Shown here piece by piece: positions 47,012 through 56,807 of a stretch of 64,000 bases of DNA; position 1 is the first letter of the stretch; every line of letters starts with the position of its first letter. Both the position numbers and the translations under genes were made by a program. The notes under the pieces are model-generated. The model had not been told where the DNA came from. It ran no database searches and saw only the letters and a list, made by a program, of their open reading frames with translations. The stretch is from Camellia lanceoleosa (taxonomy: Eukaryota > Streptophyta > Magnoliopsida > Ericales > Theaceae), in the NCBI GenBank assembly GCA_025200525.1, contig CM045760.1, positions 43,357,932 to 43,421,931 of the forward strand. The letters run 5' to 3'.

Positions 47012-47222
47012 TAAACCTCATTATTTTGATTTGCTTGAGACCAAACATGGAGTGAGTTTGCATTTGCCTAGACTTAGGAATAGGAAGTTAGAAACCACGT
47101 TGAGATGGCTTCCCATTAAAGGGGAAGGGAACCACAACGTCAAGACATCACCCAAGAACCGCAATTCTCACAACTTTGTTCATACTAAAGCGGTTTGGGT
47201 GAGAAAACTTGACTTCTGTTAG
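47012..47222 (+). pseudogene. Copia gag-like C-terminal frame, downstream part
   Basis: Continues the frame of 36755-37290 after removal of the gypsy insertion, ending at a TAG at 47221-47223. Basic, Lys/Arg-rich. No known domain recognised; the position corresponds to where a gag-pol transition would be expected. Confidence 0.7.
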
Positions 47223-48798
47223 GTTGTTTATTTGTTTGTTTGTTTGTTTGTTTGTTTTTTTTTTTTTTTTGGGTCATTTAACATGTGGTATCATTTAGTG
47301 TGTGCTTGTTCATTTTTTTTTTTTGTCTTGTTTTGTTTTAGAAAGAAAAAAAATCCAAAAAGATTTTCTTAGTATGGTTTTGCAAGCTTGAAATTTTTGA
47401 GAAGTTCTTGTTGTATATTGGAATTGATGAGAATATCCATTACATGTTAATATGTGTGTGCTTTCTGTGGTCATTACTCATTTCGGAGTGTATGTTCTTT
47501 GATTAGTATGTCTCATTCTGTACACACTCTTGGATTAGCAAATATCGGAGTCTTTCGCCTTAGTGATCATTTTTCTCTATGGACTTCTGGCATTGTATCT
47601 TTTGCTTTTCTATGAGTGATGTTGAGTCTCTTAACTACCTTCCATCTTTTTGTATCTCCACGGCTTTCCTCTCAGTTCTTTGCAACTAAGGCATGAGGAA
47701 AAGGCTATCTCAGAGTCACCAACCAAGCTATCCTTATTGTATCCATGCGTCTCTAGTTCGGTTTCCATACTCTTGAGCCTTTTAGCCGCCAATGAGTGTG
47801 CAAAAGAAAGAATAAAATGTGCAAAAGAAAGAAAAAGAAAAAAATGTGCAAAAGAAAGAAAGAAAAAAGGAAAAAGAAAAGATTCATTAATTGAGGGGGA
47901 GCCTCCGCTTTTACTCAATAAATATCCCTTGATTCCTAGTGGTTTGACTTTCCTTTGTTGTGCTTAGATTCTCTTGCCAGAGGTCCAGCTTTCAGATCGC
48001 TACTAGGATTTGAATCTAGTGTTTGTCGAATTCCAAGGGTTACACAAACACTTTTATCATGAGATCTATGCTTTTCACATAATACATCACTTTTTTTTTT
48101 ATGAGGAATCTTCTAGAGGCTATGCACATTATGTTTTCAAGTAATTGTGTTTCTTGGATAATCTTGTGTATTTTAAGATACAAATTTAAAATTCCTTACT
48201 TGCTTCACTATATTTTTTTCTTCTTCTTGTTCATTGTTTTTAGTACAGTGTTTGTGGTTGCTTTTAGTGAGTGGGAGTTTGGTTTATCATTGCAAGAGTT
48301 TGTTAGTATGAACACTTTGATTTGTTTGGTAAGGGAGATTGGCTTTCGTTGTTTCGCATATTGCTATGCACTGCTTCTTTATTATTTTCTTCTTGCATGT
48401 TACTACTAATTACATCATCATATCCTTACTTGTGTGATTTATGCTTTTACTATAATTGATTGAGCTTTCTTTGACAATTTATGACAAAAAGGGGGATAAA
48501 GTTTGAGGGTGCATGTGTCTTAGGATTTTCATCTATTCATGCTACATGTTCTTAAAATCTCCAATTTACATCTATTCATATTTCCATCTCATGCTTCAAG
48601 ATAATCTTGTCATATGTCTATTGCTTTTTTATATACTCTTGTGGCACTAATAATTGTTTTGGAGATTGTGGCACTAATAGTGGTTTTGCAGATCATGACT
48701 TTGAGAAAGAAGTTTGCTTTGCTGGTTGTAATGGGTTGGAGTGATTAGGATTTTGTTTGTTAAGTGTGTTTTGTTATGGCATTGCCAAAGGGAGAGAT
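47223..48798 (+). other. Copia internal non-coding region and polypurine tract
   Basis: GTTT repeats (47232-47256), T-runs, and three or more copies of GTGCAAAAGAAAGAA (47807-47875). The purine tract AAAGGGAGAGA lies just before the LTR (48787-48797). No pol domains in any frame. The frame open at 48101-48409 is AT-rich and resembles nothing I know. Confidence 0.7.
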
Positions 48799-49868
48799 TG
48801 TTAGGTTTTTATTCTTGGCAATCCCGTTTGACAAAACTCCTTTTAGTCGTAATTTTGTTCAACTTTTATTTCAATGAGGCTATGAGTTTTTAGATGCGAA
48901 TCCAACTTGAATTGTGCTTTGCAAAGATGTTTCAGAAGTTAATTCTTTCATATTTGCCACTTCGCTGACTATGTCGGGGATCGAGCTGCCCAATCAGCTC
49001 GCAGGGGTCGAGGGGGCAGCGCCCCTTAGCGGGTTTGGGGCAGTGCCCAAGCGAGGTCGAGGGGCAGTGCCCTCGAAGCAAAAGGCAAAATTACAGTCGA
49101 AGTTGTTTGTCCGCTCGTATGGCCATTCCTGCGCTCGAGTGGAGATCGCGACCCTTTAGAAGTTTCACTCACCTACAAAAGTATGGGAATTGTTTTTTTC
49201 CGTTCGAACGGCCATTCTTGTGCTCGAGCGTAGATCCGCTCGAGCGGCAATTCTTGCGCTCGAGCGGAGATTGCAGATCTGTTTTCTATAAATATGTGTT
49301 TCAGTCTGATTTTAGGATACGGTTTCTAGATCTTCTTTTTGGGTATTAGGATTTTCATCTAGGCCTTCTTTGCTTGTTTCCTTTGATATCTTTGAGAGTT
49401 TATATTATGAATTGAGTAGGTTATATCAAAGGGTTTGTTTATTTTGTTTTATTCACAAAAGAGAGATTTTTTTTTCGGTGGATTTCTTGGAATTTGAACC
49501 TGAAGTTTTGGTGGATTCTGGAGTGGCTCATTGTCGTGAATTCGACATCGACGTTGTGGATTCAACGTTGGACAAGACAATTCCGAGATGAAGATGGGGC
49601 TGGAAGAGGCACATAAGGGTTGGTTCAATTTGGGCGTGGATTTGTTAGGTAATTGAGAGTACACTTGTGTAATTTCTTTTTGTCTTCTTAGTGGATTGTT
49701 TTTGTGACTTTTGTCCGTGATTTTTTTATCACAATTGGAGGCACTCCAATTGTAATTTTTTCACGTTAAAATCGTTGTGTTAATTTATCTTGATTGGTTG
49801 ATTGAGATTATTATGTATTGATTAAAATTAATATATAATTACAAATCAATATTTAGGAAATTTTTAGA
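48799..49868 (+). repeat. Copia 3' LTR
   Basis: About 1.07 kb; matches the 5' LTR but retains about 60 bp more GC-rich U3 (GGGGCAGTGCCC repeats, 49010-49075), which resemble the gypsy U3 at 16580-16710. TATA box at 49286. Confidence 0.88.
49114..49264. promoter_or_regulatory. CTCGAG-type array in the copia 3' LTR
   Basis: Sites at 49114 (CTCGTA), 49134, 49203 (TTCGAA), 49223, 49239 and 49259: steps 20, 69, 20, 16, 20. Confidence 0.8.
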
Positions 49869-49945
49869 TAACCTACAACTCCGAATTATTCAAAGCCGGC
49901 CTTGTTTGCCACGTCAAGTTTGCGTAAACTTGTTAATAAAATATT

Positions 49946-49964
49946 AAGTAAACGTTTACCGTTA
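49946..49964. repeat. 19-bp target-site duplication, left copy
   Basis: AAGTAAACGTTTACCGTTA, repeated exactly at 51267-51285. A long perfect duplication is the mark of target-primed (LINE/SINE) insertion. Confidence 0.92.
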
Positions 49965-51266
49965 TATAGGCCCTATTTGACTCTCTCTCTAAAAACCTCT
50001 CTCTCTTTCAAAAACCTCCTCCCCGGGCCTTTCTTTTGGGCCGGCCGGCCGCCGCCTTTGGCTATGGCGGTCGGCTGGGCTAGCATCTGCCGTTAATAAA
50101 CTTGAGTCTCCCGATATCTTTCCACCCGGGGTGTTTGGTGTGCTGCGGTGTGTGTCTCTCGGTGGTGATTCCGGAGCAGCGGTGTGTTTTAGCTATTTTG
50201 TTGGGGGTTTTTGGTTGTGTTGCTACCAGCAGGGGTCGCCCAGATCTACACTCGGCGCTATATGCGGCAGAGCTTGAGGGGTGAACTTGGTTCACTTCTT
50301 TGGAGAAGGAGTGATGCTTGGTTTGGGCGGAAACTTGGGTGTCGAGTCTTCTCGAAGCTGTCTGGTTTCATTAAATGCGCTCTATTCGTGTGAGAGTTGG
50401 AGGGTGTTAGAAGACGATCTGGAGGAGGAAGAAGACCTGGTGGGTCGGGTTTTAGATCTGCAGTGGTGCTATAGTGGTGCTCAATTGGGTTTCCGGTGGT
50501 GGTGGTGTGAGAGGTGGATGTTGGCGGTGAGTAGCAAAGTGTGGGCGTGGCGGTATTTTCTGTCGGCGGTGGGTGTTTGGATCGGCGATGAACAAGTAGT
50601 GCTGTCGGGAGATGTTCAGGTGGCGTGGGTGTTGTTCTGCAGTGGTGCTATAGTGGTGCTCCAAATGGGTTTCCGTGGTGGTGGTACGGGCCGTGAGAGG
50701 TGGGTGTTGGTGGTGAATTAGCATGTGGGCATGGGTAGGGTGTTTTCTGTCGGCGATGGGTGTTTTAAGAAGGTGGTGTTCGGCGGTGGGTGTTGAGCGG
50801 TGTTTTCAAGATGGTGATGTTCGGCGGTGGCTATGGAGTTTCTCAGAGGCGTGCCTAGAGGTGGCGTGGGCGGCAGATTAGAGTGGGGAGGTCGAGTAGC
50901 AGAGTGGGTAGCAGATTCGAGTGGGTGTTGGAAGTTGTAGCTGCAGAGAAGTGGTTCAGTGTTTTTAGTTTTTTTTTTCTTTTTTTTTTTTTTTTGGGTG
51001 CTGGGTTAGTTTATTTTATTAGTTTTGGGTGTTTTGGTGGGTTGAATATGTGGGACTCTTGTATTTTAAATTATCTAGTTAAGTTCTTCTTAGCTGTTTT
51101 GGTTAAAAAAAAAAATTTTCGAGAGGCTTAGGGGTTGGTTGTCTGGATGCGAGTAGCAGTAGTAGGGGTATTTTCATACTTCCGAATCTCTCTCGATGCA
51201 TGTCGTCTTCCTGTACCTTTAATTTCATATTGTTTAAATGAAATTTTTCTTTGCTGATCAAAAAAA
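49965..51266 (+). mobile_element. LINE-like non-LTR retrotransposon lacking its ORFs
   Basis: 1.3-kb insertion with a 19-bp duplication and a 3' A-run. The 3' end TTTAAATGAAATTTTTCTTTGC resembles plant L1-type LINE tails. The 5' part is a CT-rich leader followed by GC-rich sequence (GGCCGGCCGGCC near 50040), like LINE 5' ends; the middle (50400-50940) is GTGGTGG-rich with two diverged copies of one segment (50455-50540 and 50640-50720). No RT or endonuclease recognised, so it is an internally deleted or non-autonomous copy. The frame open at 50281-50721 is probably an artefact of GT-rich repeats. Confidence 0.8.
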
Positions 51267-51285
51267 AGTAAACGTTTACCGTTAA

Positions 51286-51343
51286 TATTTATTTCAATTG
51301 TAGAAGGTGGGTCATTCAAGTATATTTATATATCTGCTAAAAA

Positions 51344-51374
<31 letters not shown>

Positions 51375-51440
51375 GAAAAAAAGTACATTTATATAACATT
51401 GCTATATCAACTTTAAGTAAATTTGTTAGAAGACTTTTAA
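51286..51440 (+). repeat. Continuation of the repeat hosting the LINE-like insertion
   Basis: TTTATTTCAATTGTAGAAGGTGGG and ATTGCTATATCAACTTTAAG correspond to the repeat at 33296-33530; a poly-A/AAAAG run (51336-51380) lies between. Confidence 0.65.
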
Positions 51441-51754
51441 ATAAGTGTAGTTTTATTCATATAAAAACCTTATATACAATGATACGGCTCATTTATGATT
51501 ATTCATTATACGTTAAAATATTCATCACTTTAGTTTAAAATTATAAAAATACCATTATGATATCAATTTTTTTTTATAAAATATATATATATATATGTAT
51601 ATTATTTTTCTTCTCAAGTCTTTTTATGCCCAAAGGTATTACAAATGAAGTCTGTAATAAAATAGAAGTGTAATGGTCAACTCCCATTGCTTTCAAGTTT
51701 CTTCAACTACGCAACAAACTTTTGCTGAGGTGTTTTCAGAAATAATCAATGGTA

Positions 51755-52645
51755 TTTTCATTAAGGATAAATTACACTTTGCATTTCTACATTTTGTATC
51801 AAATCTTATTTTAGTCGATACATATAAAATCATAACAGTCAATCCTTTATATTTTTGGTCAAATCTCACTTTGACTCTTACATATGAAATCATGATAGTT
51901 AATTCATGTACTTTTGGTCAAATCTCACTTTGATCTTTACACAAGTGTTAATATCCTCATATTACTCCATTCTTTAAGTCTTTAACAGAATGTGACAATA
52001 ATGTAATTACGAAATGAGAGTAAGAGAATAAAATTATCTCTATTTCCCACCAATACTCACTTTGTCCTATATGATAAGTACGTAAAAGTTATATATATAT
52101 ATATATATATATTTGTATGCTGAAAATTGGAACCAAGAGGTAAAATAACCTTTTGAAATAAAAAAATGTAGCAGAGAAATCAAAGAGAAAAAGATGAATA
52201 AATACAAAACTATGTTATAGTGAAAAACAGAATTTTGTGATTTCAATTTATGCAAATCTCTAGTTCATCTTTTTAATCGTTCATAATTTATGTTTTGTTT
52301 TAACCTAATACAATCATAATTTGATATACATTTTGGGACAAAGTATGTATTGATAGAAAACGGAGATGATTTTCCTCTCTTACCCTCATTTCGTAGTCAC
52401 ATTCTTGTTACATGACTGGATTCTGTTAAAAATTTAAACAATAGAGTAACAAAAGAGAGACATTGACACTTGTATAGAGAACAAAGTAAGATTTTATAAA
52501 AAATGCAAGGGATTGACTGTCAAGATTTCATGTGTAGGGACCAAAGTAATATTTGGCTAGAAGTGCATAGGTTAACTATCATAATTTTTTATGTAATGGC
52601 CAAAGTAAGATTTGATACAAAGTGCAGAGATGCAAAAATGTCATT
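51755..52645. repeat. Long inverted repeat (foldback-like element)
   Basis: Arms of about 290 bp at 51760-52050 and 52350-52640 around a 300-bp AT-rich spacer. The outer ends read GGATAAATTACACTTTGC and its diverged complement. Within each arm the phrase GGTCAAATCTCACTTTGA (or complement) recurs. Known plant MITE families have a similar start, but I cannot name this one. Confidence 0.72.
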
Positions 52646-52850
52646 TCCATTCTTGATTTGATGATCATGCTTATCATATATATTATGGGGACTATTTGTT
52701 ACCATTTAAATGAGTTTATTATAATTTATTTTAATTTAAGAGTAATGTTTAGTGCAATTACTTATGGCTTATTAAACTTAAATAAGTTTTTTTTTTAAAA
52801 AAATGATTATGTGAAAGTTAAGAGAGAGATACTTAAATAAGATTAAAATT

Positions 52851-54338
52851 CACTACTACAAAAATAGTTAGAAATCACACTTTGACCAAAAAAAATATCT
52901 CACTTTTATTGGAAGTGTGATAAAAAAAATTAGATTGATATTTTAATCACACTTAATTTGATTGAGTGTGATAATATTTATTTTTTATGTCACTTTTCAA
53001 TTAAGTGTGATTATATATATATTTTTTTAATCACACATTCTAGTTAAAGTGTGATTATATATACACTACTACTTTTTAATCACACTTTTTAAATAAGTGT
53101 GATTAAATATATATTTTTTAATCACATATTCTAATTAAAATGTGATTATTTATATATTTTTTAATCACACCTTCTAATTAAAGTGTGATTATATATACAC
53201 TACTATTTTTTAATCACACTTTTTAAAGAAGTGTGATTATATATATATATTAATCACATATTCTAATTAAAGTGTGATTATTTATATATTTTTTAATCAC
53301 ACATTCTAATTAAAGTGTGATTATATATATTACTACTTTTTAATCACACTTTTTAAATAAGTGTGTGTGTATATATATATATATATATTTAATCACACTC
53401 CACTATAAGAAAAAGTATCTTTGGCTACTAAAAAAGCACATTTGGTCGCTGAAAGTATAGATTTTGGCGACTAAAAATCTATTTGGTTGCCCATGTATGG
53501 CTTTTACCAACTAAAAAAATTTTAGTAGCCAAAAGTAAGGCTTTTTGGTGACTAAACAAAAATTAGTAGTCAAAAGTGAGGTATTAGGTGACTAAAAAGA
53601 TGTTTGGTTGCCAAAAGTGAGGCTTTTACTGACTAAAAAAATTTTAGTAGCGAAAAGTGAGATTTTTTGGTGACTAAAAAAATTTAGTAGCCAAAACTGA
53701 GGCATTGGGTGACTAAAAAGATGTTTAGTAGCCAAAAGTGAGACTTTTTGGCGACTAAAAAGAAGTTTAGTCGCCAAAAGTGATAATTTTAGCCCGGAAA
53801 TTAAATTTTTTAACGACTAAAAAATAATTAGTAGCTAGAAGTATAGAATTGACAACTAAAATTATGTTTAGTCGCCCAAAGTGGTCCTTTTTTTTTCCTA
53901 GTAAATAATTTATTTTTACATAAATTATGTTCAATAAAAAATAATTATCTTTATATATATATATATACTTTTATATTAATACGGGTCTATGTACTATATA
54001 AATAATATATGTTGCATATACAATTATATGGTGTTATAGAGGTGTAGTAGAAAGAGTGTGTTGTATAAAGTTTATGGTGTGAGAGGGTTGATGGTTCGAA
54101 TCTCCACAAGAGCAAATGAGAAGCTAGTGAGTGTAAATTTTTTTTTTTTCACGAATGAGCTTTTGGTGACTAAAAGGTTTGATCTAAATGTTATTAATCA
54201 CGCTCAAAAGGTGTGATTAAAAATGACCTATTTTAATCACACTCCCAAAGATCACACTTTAATAAAACTTAAAAAGTGTGATTAAATAACATACATCACA
54301 TAAAAAAAGTGTGATATTTATCTATTTTTGTAGTAGTG
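52851..54338. mobile_element. Non-autonomous CACTA element with ATT duplication
   Basis: Terminal inverted repeats CACTACTACAAAAATA and TATTTTTGTAGTAGTG, flanked by ATT (52848-52850 and 54339-54341); the empty site is seen near 21605. Subterminal regions contain many palindromic TAATCACACTT/AAGTGTGATTA repeats, mostly about 40-55 bp apart, the usual transposase-binding architecture of CACTA. No transposase is encoded. It contains a second repeat type at 53401-54175. Confidence 0.92.
53401..54175. mobile_element. Second CACTA-like end nested in the CACTA element
   Basis: Starts CACTATAAGAAAAAG at 53401 and carries a different subterminal motif, GGCGACTAAAAA/TTTAGTCGCC, repeated about ten times to 53885 and again near 54160. 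The matching right terminus (ending TATAGTG) was not found, so it may be truncated or captured as filler. Confidence 0.55.
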
Positions 54339-54373
54339 ATTACATTTGAAATTCCTTTTAAATATAAATTATA

Positions 54374-54803
54374 CTAGCCTATCACCCGTGCTATGCACGG
54401 GATAATTATAGATATTTATATTTGTTTTAAATTTTTTTAATATATAAATTATGTTTTTTAAGATTTTTTATAAAAATAATTTAACAATCTTATCACTAAT
54501 CATAGTGTATGAGAGAAGTTGAAAATGGTACTGCATTAACTATACACAGATTGTATCTATAATTATTTGTATGAGGAGATTTTAAATGCTGATCAGAGAA
54601 TTTTGACTAAATCAATAAATACAGGCATGTGAAAAGACAGGTAGATTGAAAAAAGTTAATAAATGTTGATCAGAGGATTTTGATCAAATCAATAAATGCT
54701 AAGTTTTTTTTTTTTTAAAAAAAATTTAGAAAATTTAGATTGGGATATTGAAGCTCCCACAGGTCTTGGGGTTAAAAACCCCCCTTTTACTTAATGTATA
54801 GTA
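54374..54803 (-). mobile_element. Helitron-like unit 1
   Basis: The minus strand ends in hairpin CCCGTGCATAGCACGGG followed by TGATAGGCTAG, as expected for a Helitron 3' end (hairpin then CTRR). The other end reads ATTAAGTAAAAGGGG-like sequence. About 430 bp, non-coding. Confidence 0.7.
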
Positions 54804-55344
54804 CTAGTATATCACCCGTGTTATGCACGGATTGTATTTACAATTATTTATATATGTGAGTTGTGATTTTTAAATATATATATATTTTTAAATGTCTTCT
54901 TTTTTTCCTTTTTTATATTATATTAAAGTTTAATATTTTGATAATAATCATATGTGTTAGACTTTTCAAGGAATTAAATGTGTTTTTATTATTATTATAT
55001 TATATTAAAGTTTAATATTTTGATAATAATCGTATGTGTTGGACTTTTCAAGAAAATTTTTTTATGCTTATTTTTAATACATTAAAGTGTTATTATAAGG
55101 GATAATAATAATATGTGTTAGGACTTTTCAAGGTATTCATATGTGTTGGATTTCAAAGAATTTTTTTTATACTTGTTCTTAATGCATTAAAGTATTATTA
55201 TGAGGGTAAGACTTGGGAGTCGAGAGAAGTTAATAAATGTTAAGATTTTTTTTTTAAAATCAAAAAATCAGGAAATTTAGATTGGAAGATTGGAACTCCC
55301 ACAAGGCTTGGGCTTAAAAACTCCATTTTGCATAATATATAGTA
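54804..55344 (-). mobile_element. Helitron-like unit 2, tandem
   Basis: Same hairpin (with GTGTTATGCAC on plus) and termini as unit 1, directly abutting it. About 540 bp, longer through an internal duplication (54915-55030 against 55085-55200). Confidence 0.68.
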
Positions 55345-55770
55345 CTAGCCTATCACCCGTGCTATGCACGGAATAATTATAGATATTTATATTTGTTTTA
55401 GATTTTTTTTTAATATATAAATTTTGTTTTTTAAGATTTTTTATAAAAATAATTTAAAAATTTTATCACTAACCATAATGTATGAGAGAAGTTGAAAAGG
55501 GTATTGCAGTAATTATACATAGATTGTATCTATAATTATTTGTATGAGAAAATTTTAAATGCTGATCATGAAATTTTGACCAAATCAATAAATGCAAGCA
55601 TGTAAAAAGACATGTGGATTAAAAAAAGTTAATAAATATTGATCAGGAGATTTTGACTAAATTAATAAATGCTGATTTTTTTATTTTTTTTAATAAAAAA
55701 TTTAGAAAATTCAGATTGGAATATTGAAACTCCCACAGGGCTTAGGGTTAAAAACTCCCTTTTGCTTAAT
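55345..55770 (-). mobile_element. Helitron-like unit 3, tandem
   Basis: Closely similar to unit 1; abuts unit 2 at CTAGCC (55345). The right end is next to the resumed host repeat. No RepHel protein is encoded. Confidence 0.7.
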
Positions 55771-56020
55771 ATGATGGATTAGGTATGACTAAATTTCTTT
55801 TTTGCTTTCTATATAAAGATTTTTTAAATTTCAAAATTATAGACATAATTTGATGGGCCTATATTTTGATGCCATTTGTGTTTCTTTAACATTTAAATTT
55901 TTAGAAAAATCAAGAAATTTAGATTGATGATTTGATACTCAGTTGGGGCTTTCAAATAAAAGGTCTATTTGCTATAATATATACTATCTATCTATCTATC
56001 TATTTATATTATTATATAAG

Positions 56021-56807
56021 CAAAATGTTATTGTCTCATTGAGACTTAAAGTTTTATTATAATTTTCTAAATTTTTTGAATTTTGAAATATAAAAATATA
56101 TTTGTAATTTTCAATCAGTTCTTTTCATTTTATTGATATTTCTCTTATTATTCTATTAAATACTCAAATAATCAACATGGTAAGTTTTAAATTTTTGTCA
56201 TGTTATGAATGTGACAAAAAACTGCGATAATTTAATTTTACCCATCTATTTAAAATTTTGAAATTTAAATTTTTTTATATAGAAAGTCAAAAAAGAAAAG
56301 AAAAATATAAACATATTTAATTTGAAATTTTAAAAATTTAAATATTTTAAAATAAAATTTCAAATATAACTTTAATCTTATATAATTTGAAAATTTAAAA
56401 AGATTTTTTAAAAATATTTATATAGAAAATATTTAAAAAAATTCAAACATATTTAATTCATAATTAATTTGAAATTTAAAATTTTTTAAAAAGAAATTTA
56501 AAATATAACTTTAGTCTTGCATAATTTTAAAATATTTATTTAAAGATATTAATAAAAAAATTTATTTTAAAAATTAAAAGATACATGTGGCATATAAAAA
56601 TTAAGGAGTCAAAAATATTTACAAAAAATTTATTATTTGAAAAATATTTATTAATATAAGAATTATTAGGCTTGAATCGTGATAATTATCTAATGACATG
56701 ATTTTGAGCTAAAAATTAGCATAAAAATCAATTCGAACATAGTTTCTAGGAGACTTGGGGTGCTGTCATAGCATCTTGCTATGACATACCCGTTAAAATT
56801 TGTCTAG
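56021..56807. other. AT-rich DNA, one hairpin
   Basis: AAATTT-rich sequence. A perfect 9-bp stem GTCATAGCA/TGCTATGAC lies at about 56766-56786, with CTAG about 22 bp further on. No gene. Confidence 0.45.

Larger units (their letters stand above)
34342..49868 (+). mobile_element. Gag-only Ty1/copia element (TR-GAG-like), split by a gypsy insertion
   Basis: LTRs at 34342-35346 and 48799-49868 begin TGTTAGGTTTTTATTC; a primer site for initiator tRNA-Met follows the first, and a purine-rich tract precedes the second. Without the nested gypsy element the internal region is about 3.7 kb and codes only for gag. No protease, integrase, RT or RNase H was recognised, so it would need proteins from another element. 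This matches the class called TR-GAG. Flanks TCCTA and ACCTA are a possible degenerate target duplication. Confidence 0.82.
52669..56020 (+). repeat. Dispersed repeat, second copy, interrupted twice
   Basis: The pieces 52669-52850, 54339-54373 and 55771-56020 align in order with 21412-21910. The interruptions are a CACTA element and a cluster of Helitron-like units. Confidence 0.82.

Noticed and set aside
48101..48409. 102-codon hydrophobic open frame in the copia internal region
   Set aside because: AT-rich with Phe/Leu/Ile/Tyr bias from T-runs; no envelope-like motif or supporting context.
34337..49875. Perfect target duplication for the copia element
   Set aside because: TCCTA and ACCTA differ by one base and the LTR 3' end is uncertain, so it is only noted as possible.
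50281..50721. 146-codon open frame rich in Gly, Val, Trp and Leu
   Set aside because: Produced by GTG-rich repeats in the LINE-like insertion; no LINE ORF1, endonuclease or RT motif.
54030..54130. GGTTCGAATCTCC, a possible polymerase III B box (second SINE or tRNA)
   Set aside because: No convincing A box, cloverleaf, tail or duplication around it.
56021..56800. Helitron running from TCTATTTATATTATTATATAAG to the hairpin near 56770
   Set aside because: The CTAG lies about 22 bp past the hairpin, further than usual, and no second copy with both ends was seen.
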